Positions 15,706 to 23,615 are shown, counted from the first letter of the stretch. The stretch is 35,903 bases of DNA from Pedobacter sp. UBA4863 (GCF_002399615.1 NZ_DHDZ01000057.1:51090-86992), one strand, 5' to 3'. Notes: generated by a model not told the origin, from the letters alone. A program made the numbers and translations.

Positions 15706-16884
15706 ATGAAATTAACTTATTCAGTACGCCCCGTTTTGAGGGCTGATAAAAAAAAGAAGGATGGGACTATGCCAATCCACTTTTCTGTAAGAGTTGGACA
15801 ATATGTTACCAGAATACCTTCAGGTAAATATATTAATGAAAAGGACTGGGACAGCAAAAATAACTGCCCCAAAAAGAAAGACAAGTTCCTTCAATTGCTA
15901 GCCACTTATCTCAACAAAAAAGCAAGTGGGTTCGAAACGTACATGCTTACTCAAGAAAGTTTAGGCAAACCGATTACGTTAATCGTGGCTATGAACTATT
16001 TTAGAGATAATACGAAAGTCGGTCTTTTTGATTTTTGGCAGCAACAGATAACCCTTTGGGAATTTTCAAAGGAACATAATACTTTGAAGTCTTATAAATC
16101 GGGTTTGAATATCATCAAGCAATTTAATCCCAAGATGAACTTTGGAGATATAAGCTATGATTTAATTCAGCGTTTCGATGTTTTTCTTAGAAAAGTTAGG
16201 GGAAATCAAGATGGAGGATGTTTTACGAAACATAAGGTATTCAAGGCAATTATCAACCAAGCTATTATCAAAGGATATATGAAAGAAAACCCATATCGGA
16301 ACTTCAAAATCACGGCATCAAAAGGTAATAGAGAGTTCTTATCTATAAACGAAGTTAAAAAGGTGATGGCTTACGAGATTGATAAATCAAATGAGACTTT
16401 GAATCGTGTCAAAGACCTATTTTTATTCAGTTGCTTTACTGGCTTACGTTATTCTGATGTGATGAACATTAAACTAGAAAATATCAAAGATGAACCTTCA
16501 AGAATTGAGATAAATGTTCAGAAGACAGATAGACCCTTAGCAATCCCTCTAACGGCAAATGCCAAAGCAATACTCCACAAGTATAATGGTCATGCTATTA
16601 AACCTCAAACGGCATCAGCATTACCCAAGATGGCTAATCAAGTGGTAAATAGAGGACTAAAAGATTTGATGAAGTTGGTCGGTATCGATAAATCGATAAG
16701 TTTTCACTGTGCTAGACATAGTTTTGCTAGTAACCTAATTGAAAATGGTGTGTATATCAGCCATGTAAAAGATTTGCTCGGACATACTAATATTGCTCAA
16801 ACGCAGATTTATGCAAAAAGCTTATCTGAAGACCTATACTCTTCAATGGATAAATTGAATGACGTGTATCACCATGCAATTTAA
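15706..16884 (+). CDS. Tyrosine-type site-specific integrase
   Basis: A 392-residue recombinase of the Bacteroidota type. The N-terminal arm-binding domain (residues 1-90) and SAM-like core-binding domain (about 105-200) precede the catalytic domain. Active-site residues are all present: Arg248 in T-G-L-R-Y-S, Lys273, His334-x-x-Arg337 in H-C-A-R-H-S, His360 in L-L-G-H, and Tyr369 as the nucleophile. It should catalyse integration and excision. It lies inside the 27-bp direct repeats and about 11 kb from the tRNA. Which pair of sites it uses (the 27-bp repeats or the tRNA-Arg tails) is not decided by the sequence. It is the only integrase in the island. Confidence 0.93.
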   Translation: MKLTYSVRPVLRADKKKKDGTMPIHFSVRVGQYVTRIPSGKYINEKDWDSKNNCPKKKDKFLQLLATYLNKKASGFETYMLTQESLGKPITLIVAMNYFRDNTKVGLFDFWQQQITLWEFSKEHNTLKSYKSGLNIIKQFNPKMNFGDISYDLIQRFDVFLRKVRGNQDGGCFTKHKVFKAIINQAIIKGYMKENPYRNFKITASKGNREFLSINEVKKVMAYEIDKSNETLNRVKDLFLFSCFTGLRYSDVMNIKLENIKDEPSRIEINVQKTDRPLAIPLTANAKAILHKYNGHAIKPQTASALPKMANQVVNRGLKDLMKLVGIDKSISFHCARHSFASNLIENGVYISHVKDLLGHTNIAQTQIYAKSLSEDLYSSMDKLNDVYHHAI

Positions 16885-16905
16885 CATCAGAGCTAATAAA
16901 ATAAA

Positions 16906-16949
16906 AAGTATTTAATCCATTTGGTTTCATTTTGATGGATTAAATACTT
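16906..16949. other. 15-bp perfect inverted repeat between integrase and HTH genes
   Basis: AAGTATTTAATCCAT pairs exactly with ATGGATTAAATACTT across a 14-nt loop. It fills the gap between the integrase stop and the HTH start. There is no U run after it. It could be an operator for the HTH product or an accessory recombination site. Confidence 0.65.
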
Positions 16950-16977
16950 ACTAAAATGGATAAAAGATAATAACAAC

Positions 16978-17517
16978 ATGAGTAAAACGCTACAAGCAGG
17001 AAAAGGCAATTGCGCAATTAATAGTTTGATGTTTGAGAGAAAAATTCAGTCAAATATAAACAGCATAGTTTACAATGAGGAGTTGATTAATTACATGAAG
17101 TCAACCGTAGAATCTCAAAAGAGTATTAAAGACAAGCTATATATACTTTACGTTTTCAAAAGGGTGTTTGCAACATCAATCAGAAATCCTGATAAAGAAC
17201 ATTTCTATTTCTTTGAAAATGAGTATTTGCAGGATAGAAATACATTTGATGTTGATAAATGGCTAAAGGTTGAAATTGAGTTTTATAGAAATGTTCAATC
17301 CCTTGAAAAAGAAGTGCCACATCAAGTATTGCCTGAAATCAAAACCGATTTTGATATCAAATGGATTACTGGCGATGAAGTTAAAAAGCGGTTCAATTGG
17401 AGTAGAAATACTTTAAGCAAACGAATAGCAGAAGGTATGCCTTGTCATTCAAAGGGAAACACTAAACTTTTCGATTTAGAGGAGATAGGAGAGTGGTTCA
17501 GAAAAACTAAAGATTAA
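16978..17517 (+). CDS. Excisionase-like helix-turn-helix protein
   Basis: A 179-residue protein. Residues about 133-179 form a MerR/excisionase-type winged helix-turn-helix: I-T-G-D-E-V-K-K-R-F-N, then W-S-R-N-T-L-S-K-R-I and a wing ending L-F-D-L-E-E-I-G-E-W-F. The N-terminal 130 residues are helical, and I do not recognise them. Placement 93 nt after the integrase and after a large inverted repeat fits a recombination directionality factor or a regulator of excision. Most excisionases are shorter, so the N-terminal domain may add a regulatory function. Confidence 0.6.
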   Translation: MSKTLQAGKGNCAINSLMFERKIQSNINSIVYNEELINYMKSTVESQKSIKDKLYILYVFKRVFATSIRNPDKEHFYFFENEYLQDRNTFDVDKWLKVEIEFYRNVQSLEKEVPHQVLPEIKTDFDIKWITGDEVKKRFNWSRNTLSKRIAEGMPCHSKGNTKLFDLEEIGEWFRKTKD

Positions 17518-17607
17518 TGATTTTTCTTTTGACAGCGCAATTTTCAATTATAGGTCTGACTAATTACTCATCTTAAGTCGCAAAGACCAAAATTCAACAA
17601 ATTTTAT

Positions 17608-17946
17608 ATGAAAAGTAAAAAACAAGGTAAGGCGGCAGCCTCGCCAACAAGACAGTATTGCCCAATTTGTAGCAGGTATGTTAAAGCATCAACACGTTAT
17701 CCAAATTACATTTGTCTGAACTGTCAAGAATTAGCGGTTGATGATAATGAGCAGAAAGTAGCTTACCACAACACCACAGACGATGGTCATGGATGTGAAG
17801 GAATAGTTATAGCAACCAAGGAAAAAACATCAAATACTTGCTTCATCAAAGGTGTTAAGGTAAAGGTTGAAGAAGCATACTTGGGAGGTATAGTCTTTCT
17901 CCCCTTCAAAGCTCAAAAGCCCAAAAAGAAAAGCTCAAAAGACTGA
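17608..17946 (+). CDS. Zinc-ribbon protein of unknown function
   Basis: A 112-residue basic protein. A zinc ribbon is formed by C-P-I-C (about residues 18-21) and C-L-N-C (about 36-39). The middle part, with H-N-T-T-D-D-G-H-G-C and C-F-I-K-G-V-K-V, looks like a small beta domain. The end is lysine-rich (P-K-K-K-S-S-K-D) and could contact nucleic acid. It is the last gene of the integrase block; the second 27-bp repeat begins at the final base of its stop codon. No function can be assigned. Confidence 0.6.
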   Translation: MKSKKQGKAAASPTRQYCPICSRYVKASTRYPNYICLNCQELAVDDNEQKVAYHNTTDDGHGCEGIVIATKEKTSNTCFIKGVKVKVEEAYLGGIVFLPFKAQKPKKKSSKD

Positions 17947-17972
17947 AACGAGCTTTTGAACTCTTAAAAAGA
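17946..17972 (+). repeat. 27-bp direct repeat, copy 2 (possible nested attachment site)
   Basis: 25 of 27 bases match 12987-13013, including the exact 18-mer TTTGAACTCTTAAAAAGA. It starts at the end of the zinc-ribbon gene and is followed after 3 nt by a large hairpin. Together the copies mark the likely ends of a 5-kb nested element. Confidence 0.6.
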
Positions 17973-17975
17973 CAA

Positions 17976-18027
17976 TTGATGATGCTCAAGGTGCTTCGGT
18001 ATCTTATCGCAATTTGAGCATCATCAA
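17976..18027. other. 14-bp perfect inverted repeat next to direct repeat copy 2
   Basis: TTGATGATGCTCAA and TTGAGCATCATCAA are exact complements across a 24-nt loop. GAGC (17950) and GCTC (18028) could extend the pairing outside. It could be a transfer-origin-like or recombination hairpin, or a rho-independent terminator without a clean U run. Confidence 0.6.
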
Positions 18028-18504
18028 GCTCTTTTGAAGGAGGAGAGCAATTCTTGTATAAATTATTTTTTTGATCAAAAGAAGGTCGATGACAGCTTAT
18101 GGTCATTTAAATTTCTCAAAGTTACTTACATCTGCCGCCCCGAAGGAAAGGCAGTATCATAATATGTATGTACATGAATATGATGTTACCTGATAAAGGA
18201 ATGTTGATGAGGATAGTAAATCAATGACTGATGTTGAAGAATTGTCTGATTTGTTGAAAATCATCTAATAAGGCTTCAAAAAATCAAATATCAAACGATT
18301 TAAATCGAAAGTCTGATAGTTACAAGAAACTAGGTTGAACTAATGATTTGATGAATATCAAAGAGCTTTAAGCAAAAATTAGTTGAAGATAAGATAAATG
18401 GATGTGATATGTCATTCGCAGACTGATTTTCTCAAAATTCTAAGTTCTTTCAAATTGAAAGCAAATGATTTTTATTCTGGTTAGCTAGGCAATTAAACTT
18501 AATA
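18028..18504. other. A+T-rich stretch without an intact gene
   Basis: No open frame of useful length is present on either strand. Short in-frame runs that look protein-like occur on the plus strand between many stop codons, for example T-D-V-E-E-L-S-D-L-L-K-I-I around 18220-18266. The region is best read as decayed coding DNA leading into the gene-tail remnant at 18505. No tRNA, terminator or promoter is clear. Confidence 0.4.
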
Positions 18505-18600
18505 AATTCTATTGACTTTTTATTGCCTTAGAAGAAAGAACTACCCTACGGTCAGGTAAAGAGACACGGAGCTTAAAATCGTTGAAATCTCAAGAGATTT
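18505..18600 (+). pseudogene. Gene-tail remnant, copy 1 of a 96-nt repeat
   Basis: These 96 bases align without gaps to 19563-19658, with 69 identical positions. In frame they read A-L-E-E-R-T-T-L-R-S-G-K-E-T and end S-Q-E-I-stop. That parallels copy 2 and suggests the 3' end of a former gene. The last 16 bases form AAATCTC-AA-GAGATTT, an inverted repeat. It abuts the 3' end of the minus-strand gene at 18599. Confidence 0.5.
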
Positions 18601-19489
18601 AGGTGCCAAAAGGACGTCCGCCAATAGTTTCAATATTTACGAAATTATCAAAATCACACTTCGTACAATGTTCAATTAACTCATTTTCAGTTTTGCCAGA
18701 GTAAATCTCAAGGCTCATACTTCCGCAATTAGGGCATCTTGGCTCAAGATCAAACCCGATATACTTCATGAAGAGATTCTCAAATATCGATACTGTTGAA
18801 GCAGCTAATATGATGCAGATTTTGCAATCTGGAAAGTTCTTGTAAGCAGAATGAACAATTTCAGAAGAATAACTCCAAGCCATGTCACTCATCTTTCTGG
18901 CATGACTACGCAAAGTAGCATTGTTAGACCCAGGAGCGTATTCATCAATAAATAGTTTTGCTATGCCTTTAAAGTCTCCATTTTTTAATTGAGCTTTTTC
19001 AACAATTTGACCATTTCTTTTTGTAAGCTCATGGGCCAAGGCTAACAGACTTTCTCGGCAAATAAGTCCTATAGCTTGCATTTCCTCAGCTTCCATACCT
19101 ATATGTAGTCGATCAGCAGCGAGCGTTAATTTTCTTCTTATTACATGAACTTGTTCAAGGTCTAATGGTAATTCAGACAATACATTACTCTCTTCGTTTT
19201 GTCCGTGTTGAAGACGTTGAACTATTCCAACATGAAAAGAATAGACCTCATCTGCAGTGAAATAGAATGCATCTTGCGGATAAAGGTTCATAGGAACACG
19301 CAGTCCTTCGGCAATCCACCATGCACCTTTATTTGTTTTAATATTCCAAATATTAGCTTTGATACCACCATCATCAAAAGTTCCTTCAACTTGTAAGTTC
19401 AATACTTTGGAAATTTTATTTTCTTTTAAATACTTCTTTATTCTTTTTTCCGTGTCTTTTCTTTCTTGTGGTGTCATTATATCGGACAA
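18599..19489 (-). CDS. Uncharacterised protein with C-terminal zinc ribbon
   Basis: A 296-residue soluble protein that I do not recognise. Residues 1-40 are charged and helical. Residues 40-90 hold beta strands with G-A-W-W-I-A-E-G. The central part (about 105-245) is all-helical and somewhat HEPN-like in layout, but no R-x4-6-H motif is convincing. A zinc ribbon closes the protein: C-P-N-C-G-S (252-257) and C-T-K-C-D-F (275-280). It is a single gene on the minus strand between opposing operons, bracketed by two 96-nt gene-tail remnants. That suggests it was inserted as cargo. A defence role is possible only by context. Confidence 0.6.
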   Translation of the reverse strand: MSDIMTPQERKDTEKRIKKYLKENKISKVLNLQVEGTFDDGGIKANIWNIKTNKGAWWIAEGLRVPMNLYPQDAFYFTADEVYSFHVGIVQRLQHGQNEESNVLSELPLDLEQVHVIRRKLTLAADRLHIGMEAEEMQAIGLICRESLLALAHELTKRNGQIVEKAQLKNGDFKGIAKLFIDEYAPGSNNATLRSHARKMSDMAWSYSSEIVHSAYKNFPDCKICIILAASTVSIFENLFMKYIGFDLEPRCPNCGSMSLEIYSGKTENELIEHCTKCDFDNFVNIETIGGRPFGT

Positions 19490-19562
19490 TTAAGAGTGGT
19501 CAATTTTATGAGACATAAATATAATTAATTCTAAAATAATTACTTGCGACGTATTCTTTTCC

Positions 19563-19658
19563 AATTCTGATGGCTTTTTAGTGCTCTAGAAGATGGAACA
19601 ACGTTAAAAGCAGGTAAAGAGACAGCCGAAGAATTATTGTTGGAATCTCAAGAGATTT
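19563..19658 (+). pseudogene. Gene-tail remnant, copy 2 of a 96-nt repeat
   Basis: In frame this reads L-F-S-A-L-E-D-G-T-T-L-K-A-G-K-E-T-A-E-E-L-L-L-E-S-Q-E-I before a stop just past the repeat. The composition looks like a real protein C-terminus. A stop codon lies just upstream, so only the tail survives. It is about 72 percent identical to copy 1. The parent gene was not recognised. Confidence 0.5.
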
Positions 19659-19757
19659 TATTGTAAAAACTCAATTTATGGTTTAATAACAAGAAGATTA
19701 TTCAGTTTAATTTGATGAAGTGGAAGTGATGCCGTAATTTCAGAAAAATTTAACTGT

Positions 19758-20090
19758 ATGAAAACGCTCATTCCTACGTTTGAAAGCTTTAAAGACTTTT
19801 ATGCAGAGTTTGTTGTTCCACTCAAAAATGAAAATCCAGAATTTATAAGACTTGATGGACAAACTACTGGCTCTACCAGAGGTGCTGCTGCTTATTTCAA
19901 ATACAAGGATAATAAGTGGAAAGTTGATGCAGATACTCAAATTGATAAACTTAAAATAGCATTTGACCTTCTTCGAGAAGGCGAAGACCCATTTTTGATA
20001 ACGCCAACTCAGAACAACACTGGTGAATGCCTTATCATCAAGGGGCAGGCTTTGAGAAATAAGAAGTTTTATGTTTATAAGATTGGGTAG
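19758..20090 (+). CDS. Small uncharacterised protein, first gene of the GmrSD-like operon
   Basis: A 110-residue soluble protein with no membrane segment or signal peptide. It has alternating helix and strand, with L-I-P-T-F-E-S-F at the start, a G-S-T-R-G-A-A-A-Y-F core, and a strand-rich end (G-E-C-L-I-I-K-G). I do not recognise the family. The ATG at 19758 follows about 100 nt of non-coding DNA, and the next gene begins 24 nt after its stop. It is therefore probably the first gene of the operon and may be an accessory or regulatory part of it. Confidence 0.55.
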   Translation: MKTLIPTFESFKDFYAEFVVPLKNENPEFIRLDGQTTGSTRGAAAYFKYKDNKWKVDADTQIDKLKIAFDLLREGEDPFLITPTQNNTGECLIIKGQALRNKKFYVYKIG

Positions 20091-20114
20091 TTTTACCTTC
20101 CGATATTGAATCAC

Positions 20115-21128
20115 ATGATAAAATGCTCTCTTTGTAAAATCAATGATGCGGACAAAACAGGTTCACATGTTGTCCCACATTTTTTGATGAAAATGGTTGA
20201 TAATGCTGATCATGTCAAAGGACGTGATAAGGAACTCGGATTCAAAATCACGGAAGATTTTGTGAAGCCATATTTTGGAAGAGATGTCAATACGGATAAA
20301 CTTGAAGCTGTTTTTGGAGACATTACAGATGACGATATAGCAGAATCTCGATCGGAGATAATTGCCGATAATATCTATTGTTCTAATTGCGAAAAAAAGT
20401 TTGGAAGACTGGAAAGCTTTTATGCAAAGACTTTAGAAATTTTTAATGATTCCGAATACATTTCTTCGAATGAGCCTTTTTTATCACTTCTTTTTTGGTC
20501 TTCAATTGTCTGGCGCATTTCTTCATATAAGAAGATGGGATTTTCTTTGACTGAAAAAGAACAGGAGCATTTAAGGAAAATTCTTGTTAATTCTTTAAAA
20601 GATGAATATACGCTTGAAGAAAATCGTTCAATTAATGAAATAAAGAATCTTAGATATGCAATATTAAGATCACCTCAATATTTTAAGGATAATGAAACTT
20701 CGGTATTTTTTCATCCTAAACACAGATTTCCCTATTGTTTATTAATTGGAGAGTATACTGTATTTTTCTTTATGAAGATTAACCATCTTCGAAATCCAGA
20801 GCAGAGTTTTTTTGGCTTAGAAAAATTTTTGAAAAAAGCTAGTTTAAACAGTTGCGATATTGGGGAGAACATATTCCCTATTTCGTATAAGGATATGGAT
20901 TTGGCGAAAGATAAGTTTATAGATTTTGTAAATGAGAGAAGACTAAAAGGTTTATTTTTTAATTTAGACGAATTACATGTCAAGCTTGGCGGTGAAGGTA
21001 AAAAAATGCCCATGCCCTACAAAATGGAAATCTTGGCGGAACTCTTAAAGGATAATAAGAAATCAGGTCGCTCTTTTACTCGCGAAGATATTGTAAGCGT
21101 AACAACTAAAGTCTTGTTGAAGACATAG
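20115..21128 (+). CDS. Treble-clef/HNH-like zinc protein
   Basis: A 337-residue protein. The first 100 residues have two CxxC knuckles: C-S-L-C at 4-7 and C-S-N-C-E at 89-93. Between them is S-H-V-V-P-H-F-L (His18, His22). This C-x2-C / S-H-x-x-P / C-x2-C-E layout is that of HNH-related treble-clef domains, though the catalytic asparagine is not clear. The rest is helical with hydrophobic strands near 200-220. TTG at 20106 is also open, but ATG at 20115 places the first knuckle normally. It is cotranscribed with the GmrSD-like gene 32 nt downstream. A nuclease or DNA-binding partner role is inferred. Confidence 0.6.
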   Translation: MIKCSLCKINDADKTGSHVVPHFLMKMVDNADHVKGRDKELGFKITEDFVKPYFGRDVNTDKLEAVFGDITDDDIAESRSEIIADNIYCSNCEKKFGRLESFYAKTLEIFNDSEYISSNEPFLSLLFWSSIVWRISSYKKMGFSLTEKEQEHLRKILVNSLKDEYTLEENRSINEIKNLRYAILRSPQYFKDNETSVFFHPKHRFPYCLLIGEYTVFFFMKINHLRNPEQSFFGLEKFLKKASLNSCDIGENIFPISYKDMDLAKDKFIDFVNERRLKGLFFNLDELHVKLGGEGKKMPMPYKMEILAELLKDNKKSGRSFTREDIVSVTTKVLLKT

Positions 21129-21160
21129 GCTAAACCAACTAAATTAAATTAATATATCTC

Positions 21161-22957
21161 ATGGCATACGAAAAACCTATTACAGTCAAAGAGGCAATAA
21201 AATCAATTCAGAATCAGGACTTTATATTGCCATCTATTCAAAGAGAATTTGTTTGGAATACTTATCAAATAGAGGTTCTTTTTGATTCAATATTAAGGGA
21301 TTATCCAATTAGTACTTTTCTTTTTTGGAAAGTAACGCCCGAAGTTCAGAGTAAATTTAGATTTTATAGATTTCTACCTTACTATCACGAAAGAGATAAA
21401 AGACATAATGATTTAGCGGAATTAAGTGGGGATAAAGATCGAATGGCTATTCTTGATGGCCAACAAAGATTGACGTCTTTATATATTGGGTTAACAGGAC
21501 ATTTTTCTAAAAAGCTGTCTAATTATAGTTGGAAAAGTCATCACGCTTTTCCAGAGAAAAAATTGTATGTCAATCTTCTGAATGTAGCTGAAGAGTCTGA
21601 AAAACAATATGACTTCAGGTTTTTGAGCGACTTTGATATTAAATATTTTTCTGAGAAACATCCAAAAGAATATCACTGGTTCAAGGTCGGAGAGATAGTT
21701 AATATGGAAAATATTAGCGGTATTATTAAATATTTAACATCATATAGACTTACAGATACTTCTTTATATTCGCTTGAGCAAGTTCAATTTGCATCGAATA
21801 CATTGATGGCTATCTATGAGTATTTCAATGTTAAAGAGTTTATAAATTTCTATCTGGAAAAGAGTAACGAATTAGATAAGGTATTGCACATTTTCATAAG
21901 AGTAAATAGCGGAGGTACTAAACTTAGCTATTCAGATTTACTACTTTCGATTGCAACTGCACAATGGAAGGAACGAGATGCTCGAGAAGTCATTCACAAA
22001 TTCGTAGACCAAATAAATTCGATAGGAAACGGGTTTAGTATTAGTAAGGATTTAGTATTAAAAGCCTGCTTAGTTTTATCAGATATTAAAGATATAAAAT
22101 TTAAAGTAGACAACTTTTCCGCTTCAAATATGCAAAGAATAGAAGCTGAATGGGAAACTATTGCTTCGGCGATAAGCTTAGCAGTACGATTGATAAGTCA
22201 TTTTGGATTTAATGAAAAAACTTTAACAGCTTATAATGCAATCATACCTATTGCCTATTTTTTAAAGAAGAATGGAATAAGAGAAGAAATTCTTCAAAGC
22301 TCGTCTCAATTGGAAAATAGAAACCTAATAAAGGAGTGGCTGATAAGAGCTCTTTTGAAAAAAGTATTTGGAGGTACTCCAGATAATCTATATCCTGTAT
22401 ATAGGAATTTGATATCTGATAACATCGGCAGATTTCCTTTGGTCGAATTAATTGAGCATTATAAAGGAACAACTAAGTCTCTTTCATTTGATGAAGAGGC
22501 AATAGATAACCTATTAGACACCCAATATGGTTCAGCATTCTCTTTTATGGTTTTGAGCTTGATATATCCAATAAATCATAACTATAATTTTCATCAAGAT
22601 CATATACATCCTAAAAAATATTTCAACGAGAAGTTCCTATTAGAAAATAACATTTGCTCAAAAGAAAACGTTGGTGAATTTCTTGACGGGTTTAACCGTA
22701 TTGGAAATATACAATTAATTCAAGAAACTGAAAATCTGGAGAAAAACGCAACTCCTTTTGCGGTGTGGTTTGAGAACGTATATAAATCAAATGAACAAAA
22801 GGCGGCTTACAGAACTCTACATACTATTCCCGAGGAAATTGATTTGAATCTATTGGAATTTACTGGTTTTTATAACCAACGTAGGTTACTTATAAAGGAG
22901 AAGTTAAAAAGAATTTTAAAGATTTCAAAGGATCAAGCAGTGGAGGATTATGTATAG
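21161..22957 (+). CDS. GmrSD-like restriction protein (DUF262 plus DUF1524/HNH)
   Basis: A 598-residue protein with the two-part layout of GmrSD, a type IV system that cuts glucosylated hydroxymethylcytosine DNA. The N-terminal DUF262 (ParB-like NTPase) has I-L-P-S-I-Q-R-E-F-V-W at 22-32 and I-L-D-G-Q-Q-R-L at 97-104. The C-terminal HNH-type domain has H-Q-D-H-I-H-P-K at 478-485, then N-R-I-G-N near 512-516. Both halves are intact, so a single-chain nuclease is expected. DUF262 proteins also occur in other defence systems, and the modified base recognised here is unknown. The last 8 bases overlap the downstream glycosylase-fold gene. Confidence 0.85.
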   Translation: MAYEKPITVKEAIKSIQNQDFILPSIQREFVWNTYQIEVLFDSILRDYPISTFLFWKVTPEVQSKFRFYRFLPYYHERDKRHNDLAELSGDKDRMAILDGQQRLTSLYIGLTGHFSKKLSNYSWKSHHAFPEKKLYVNLLNVAEESEKQYDFRFLSDFDIKYFSEKHPKEYHWFKVGEIVNMENISGIIKYLTSYRLTDTSLYSLEQVQFASNTLMAIYEYFNVKEFINFYLEKSNELDKVLHIFIRVNSGGTKLSYSDLLLSIATAQWKERDAREVIHKFVDQINSIGNGFSISKDLVLKACLVLSDIKDIKFKVDNFSASNMQRIEAEWETIASAISLAVRLISHFGFNEKTLTAYNAIIPIAYFLKKNGIREEILQSSSQLENRNLIKEWLIRALLKKVFGGTPDNLYPVYRNLISDNIGRFPLVELIEHYKGTTKSLSFDEEAIDNLLDTQYGSAFSFMVLSLIYPINHNYNFHQDHIHPKKYFNEKFLLENNICSKENVGEFLDGFNRIGNIQLIQETENLEKNATPFAVWFENVYKSNEQKAAYRTLHTIPEEIDLNLLEFTGFYNQRRLLIKEKLKRILKISKDQAVEDYV

Positions 22958-23615
22958 GGATTTTAAAAACAAAAGGTGTAATGTAAAGTTCAGCTATGAT
23001 ACATACGAAATAGAAGATCACCCATTCTTAAGTTATAATATCGCAAGTCATGTGAAATATCTTATTGTAGGTACTTTTCCTGCTGAGAAAAGTAGAAGAA
23101 AGTTCAATTTCTTCTATGCTAGTGAAACTAATCTTATGTGGAGTTTGCTTCTAAACATCTATGGTGGTTGTTTTAATTTTCAATCTGGTAAAGAAGCTGT
23201 TGAGGAAAGAGTAAAATTTCTAAGTGAAAATGCTATAGGAATGACGGATTTGTTATTGAAATGCTACAGAAAAAATAAGTCATCAAAGGATGAAGATTTA
23301 TACCCAATTCTATGGAATGATATTTTCAAAATTTTGGCAAAAAATACTGATATAAATACTCTAATTCTTACGAGCCGAACGAATATTTGCGGTGCTTTGG
23401 GGTTGTTCAAAACGCTTTTCATACAGTACGATTATCCAGTGTTGGAATTAGAAAAAAATCATTTAAATGTGCTTGAGGGAGAGTTTCAATTCGAGAATAG
23501 GCTGATAAAAGTCATGGTGCCTTATTCAACGTCAAAAAGGTTAGAGAAGAATTCAAACACATCTTTTGAGAAGATAATTGAAATGTATAGATATTCGTTT
23601 GGAATTCAACACTAG
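22950..23615 (+). CDS. Uracil-DNA-glycosylase-superfamily protein
   Basis: A 221-residue protein with the UDG fold. Motif 1 is L-I-V-G-T-F-P-A at 38-45. F-F-Y-A-S-E-T-N-L-M-W at 54-64 matches the Y-x-x-x-x-N-x-x-W pattern of MUG/deoxyinosine-glycosylase relatives, and G-M-T-D-L-L is at 97-102. The second active-site loop appears as P-Y-S-T-S at 191-195, an atypical version of the usual H/N-P-S. These enzymes flip out and remove damaged or altered bases. The ATG lies inside the GmrSD-like gene (8-base overlap), so the two are translationally coupled. A glycosylase for modified phage bases, analogous to Brig1, is an attractive inference, not shown. Confidence 0.75.
   Translation: MYRDFKNKRCNVKFSYDTYEIEDHPFLSYNIASHVKYLIVGTFPAEKSRRKFNFFYASETNLMWSLLLNIYGGCFNFQSGKEAVEERVKFLSENAIGMTDLLLKCYRKNKSSKDEDLYPILWNDIFKILAKNTDINTLILTSRTNICGALGLFKTLFIQYDYPVLELEKNHLNVLEGEFQFENRLIKVMVPYSTSKRLEKNSNTSFEKIIEMYRYSFGIQH

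Noticed and set aside
13015..17946. Complete prophage
   Set aside because: Only an integrase and a small-terminase-like HTH gene are phage-like; there are no capsid, portal, tail, large terminase or lysis genes.
18028..18504. A decayed gene with identifiable function
   Set aside because: Short protein-like runs exist, but none long enough or clear enough to name; recorded only as probable decayed DNA.
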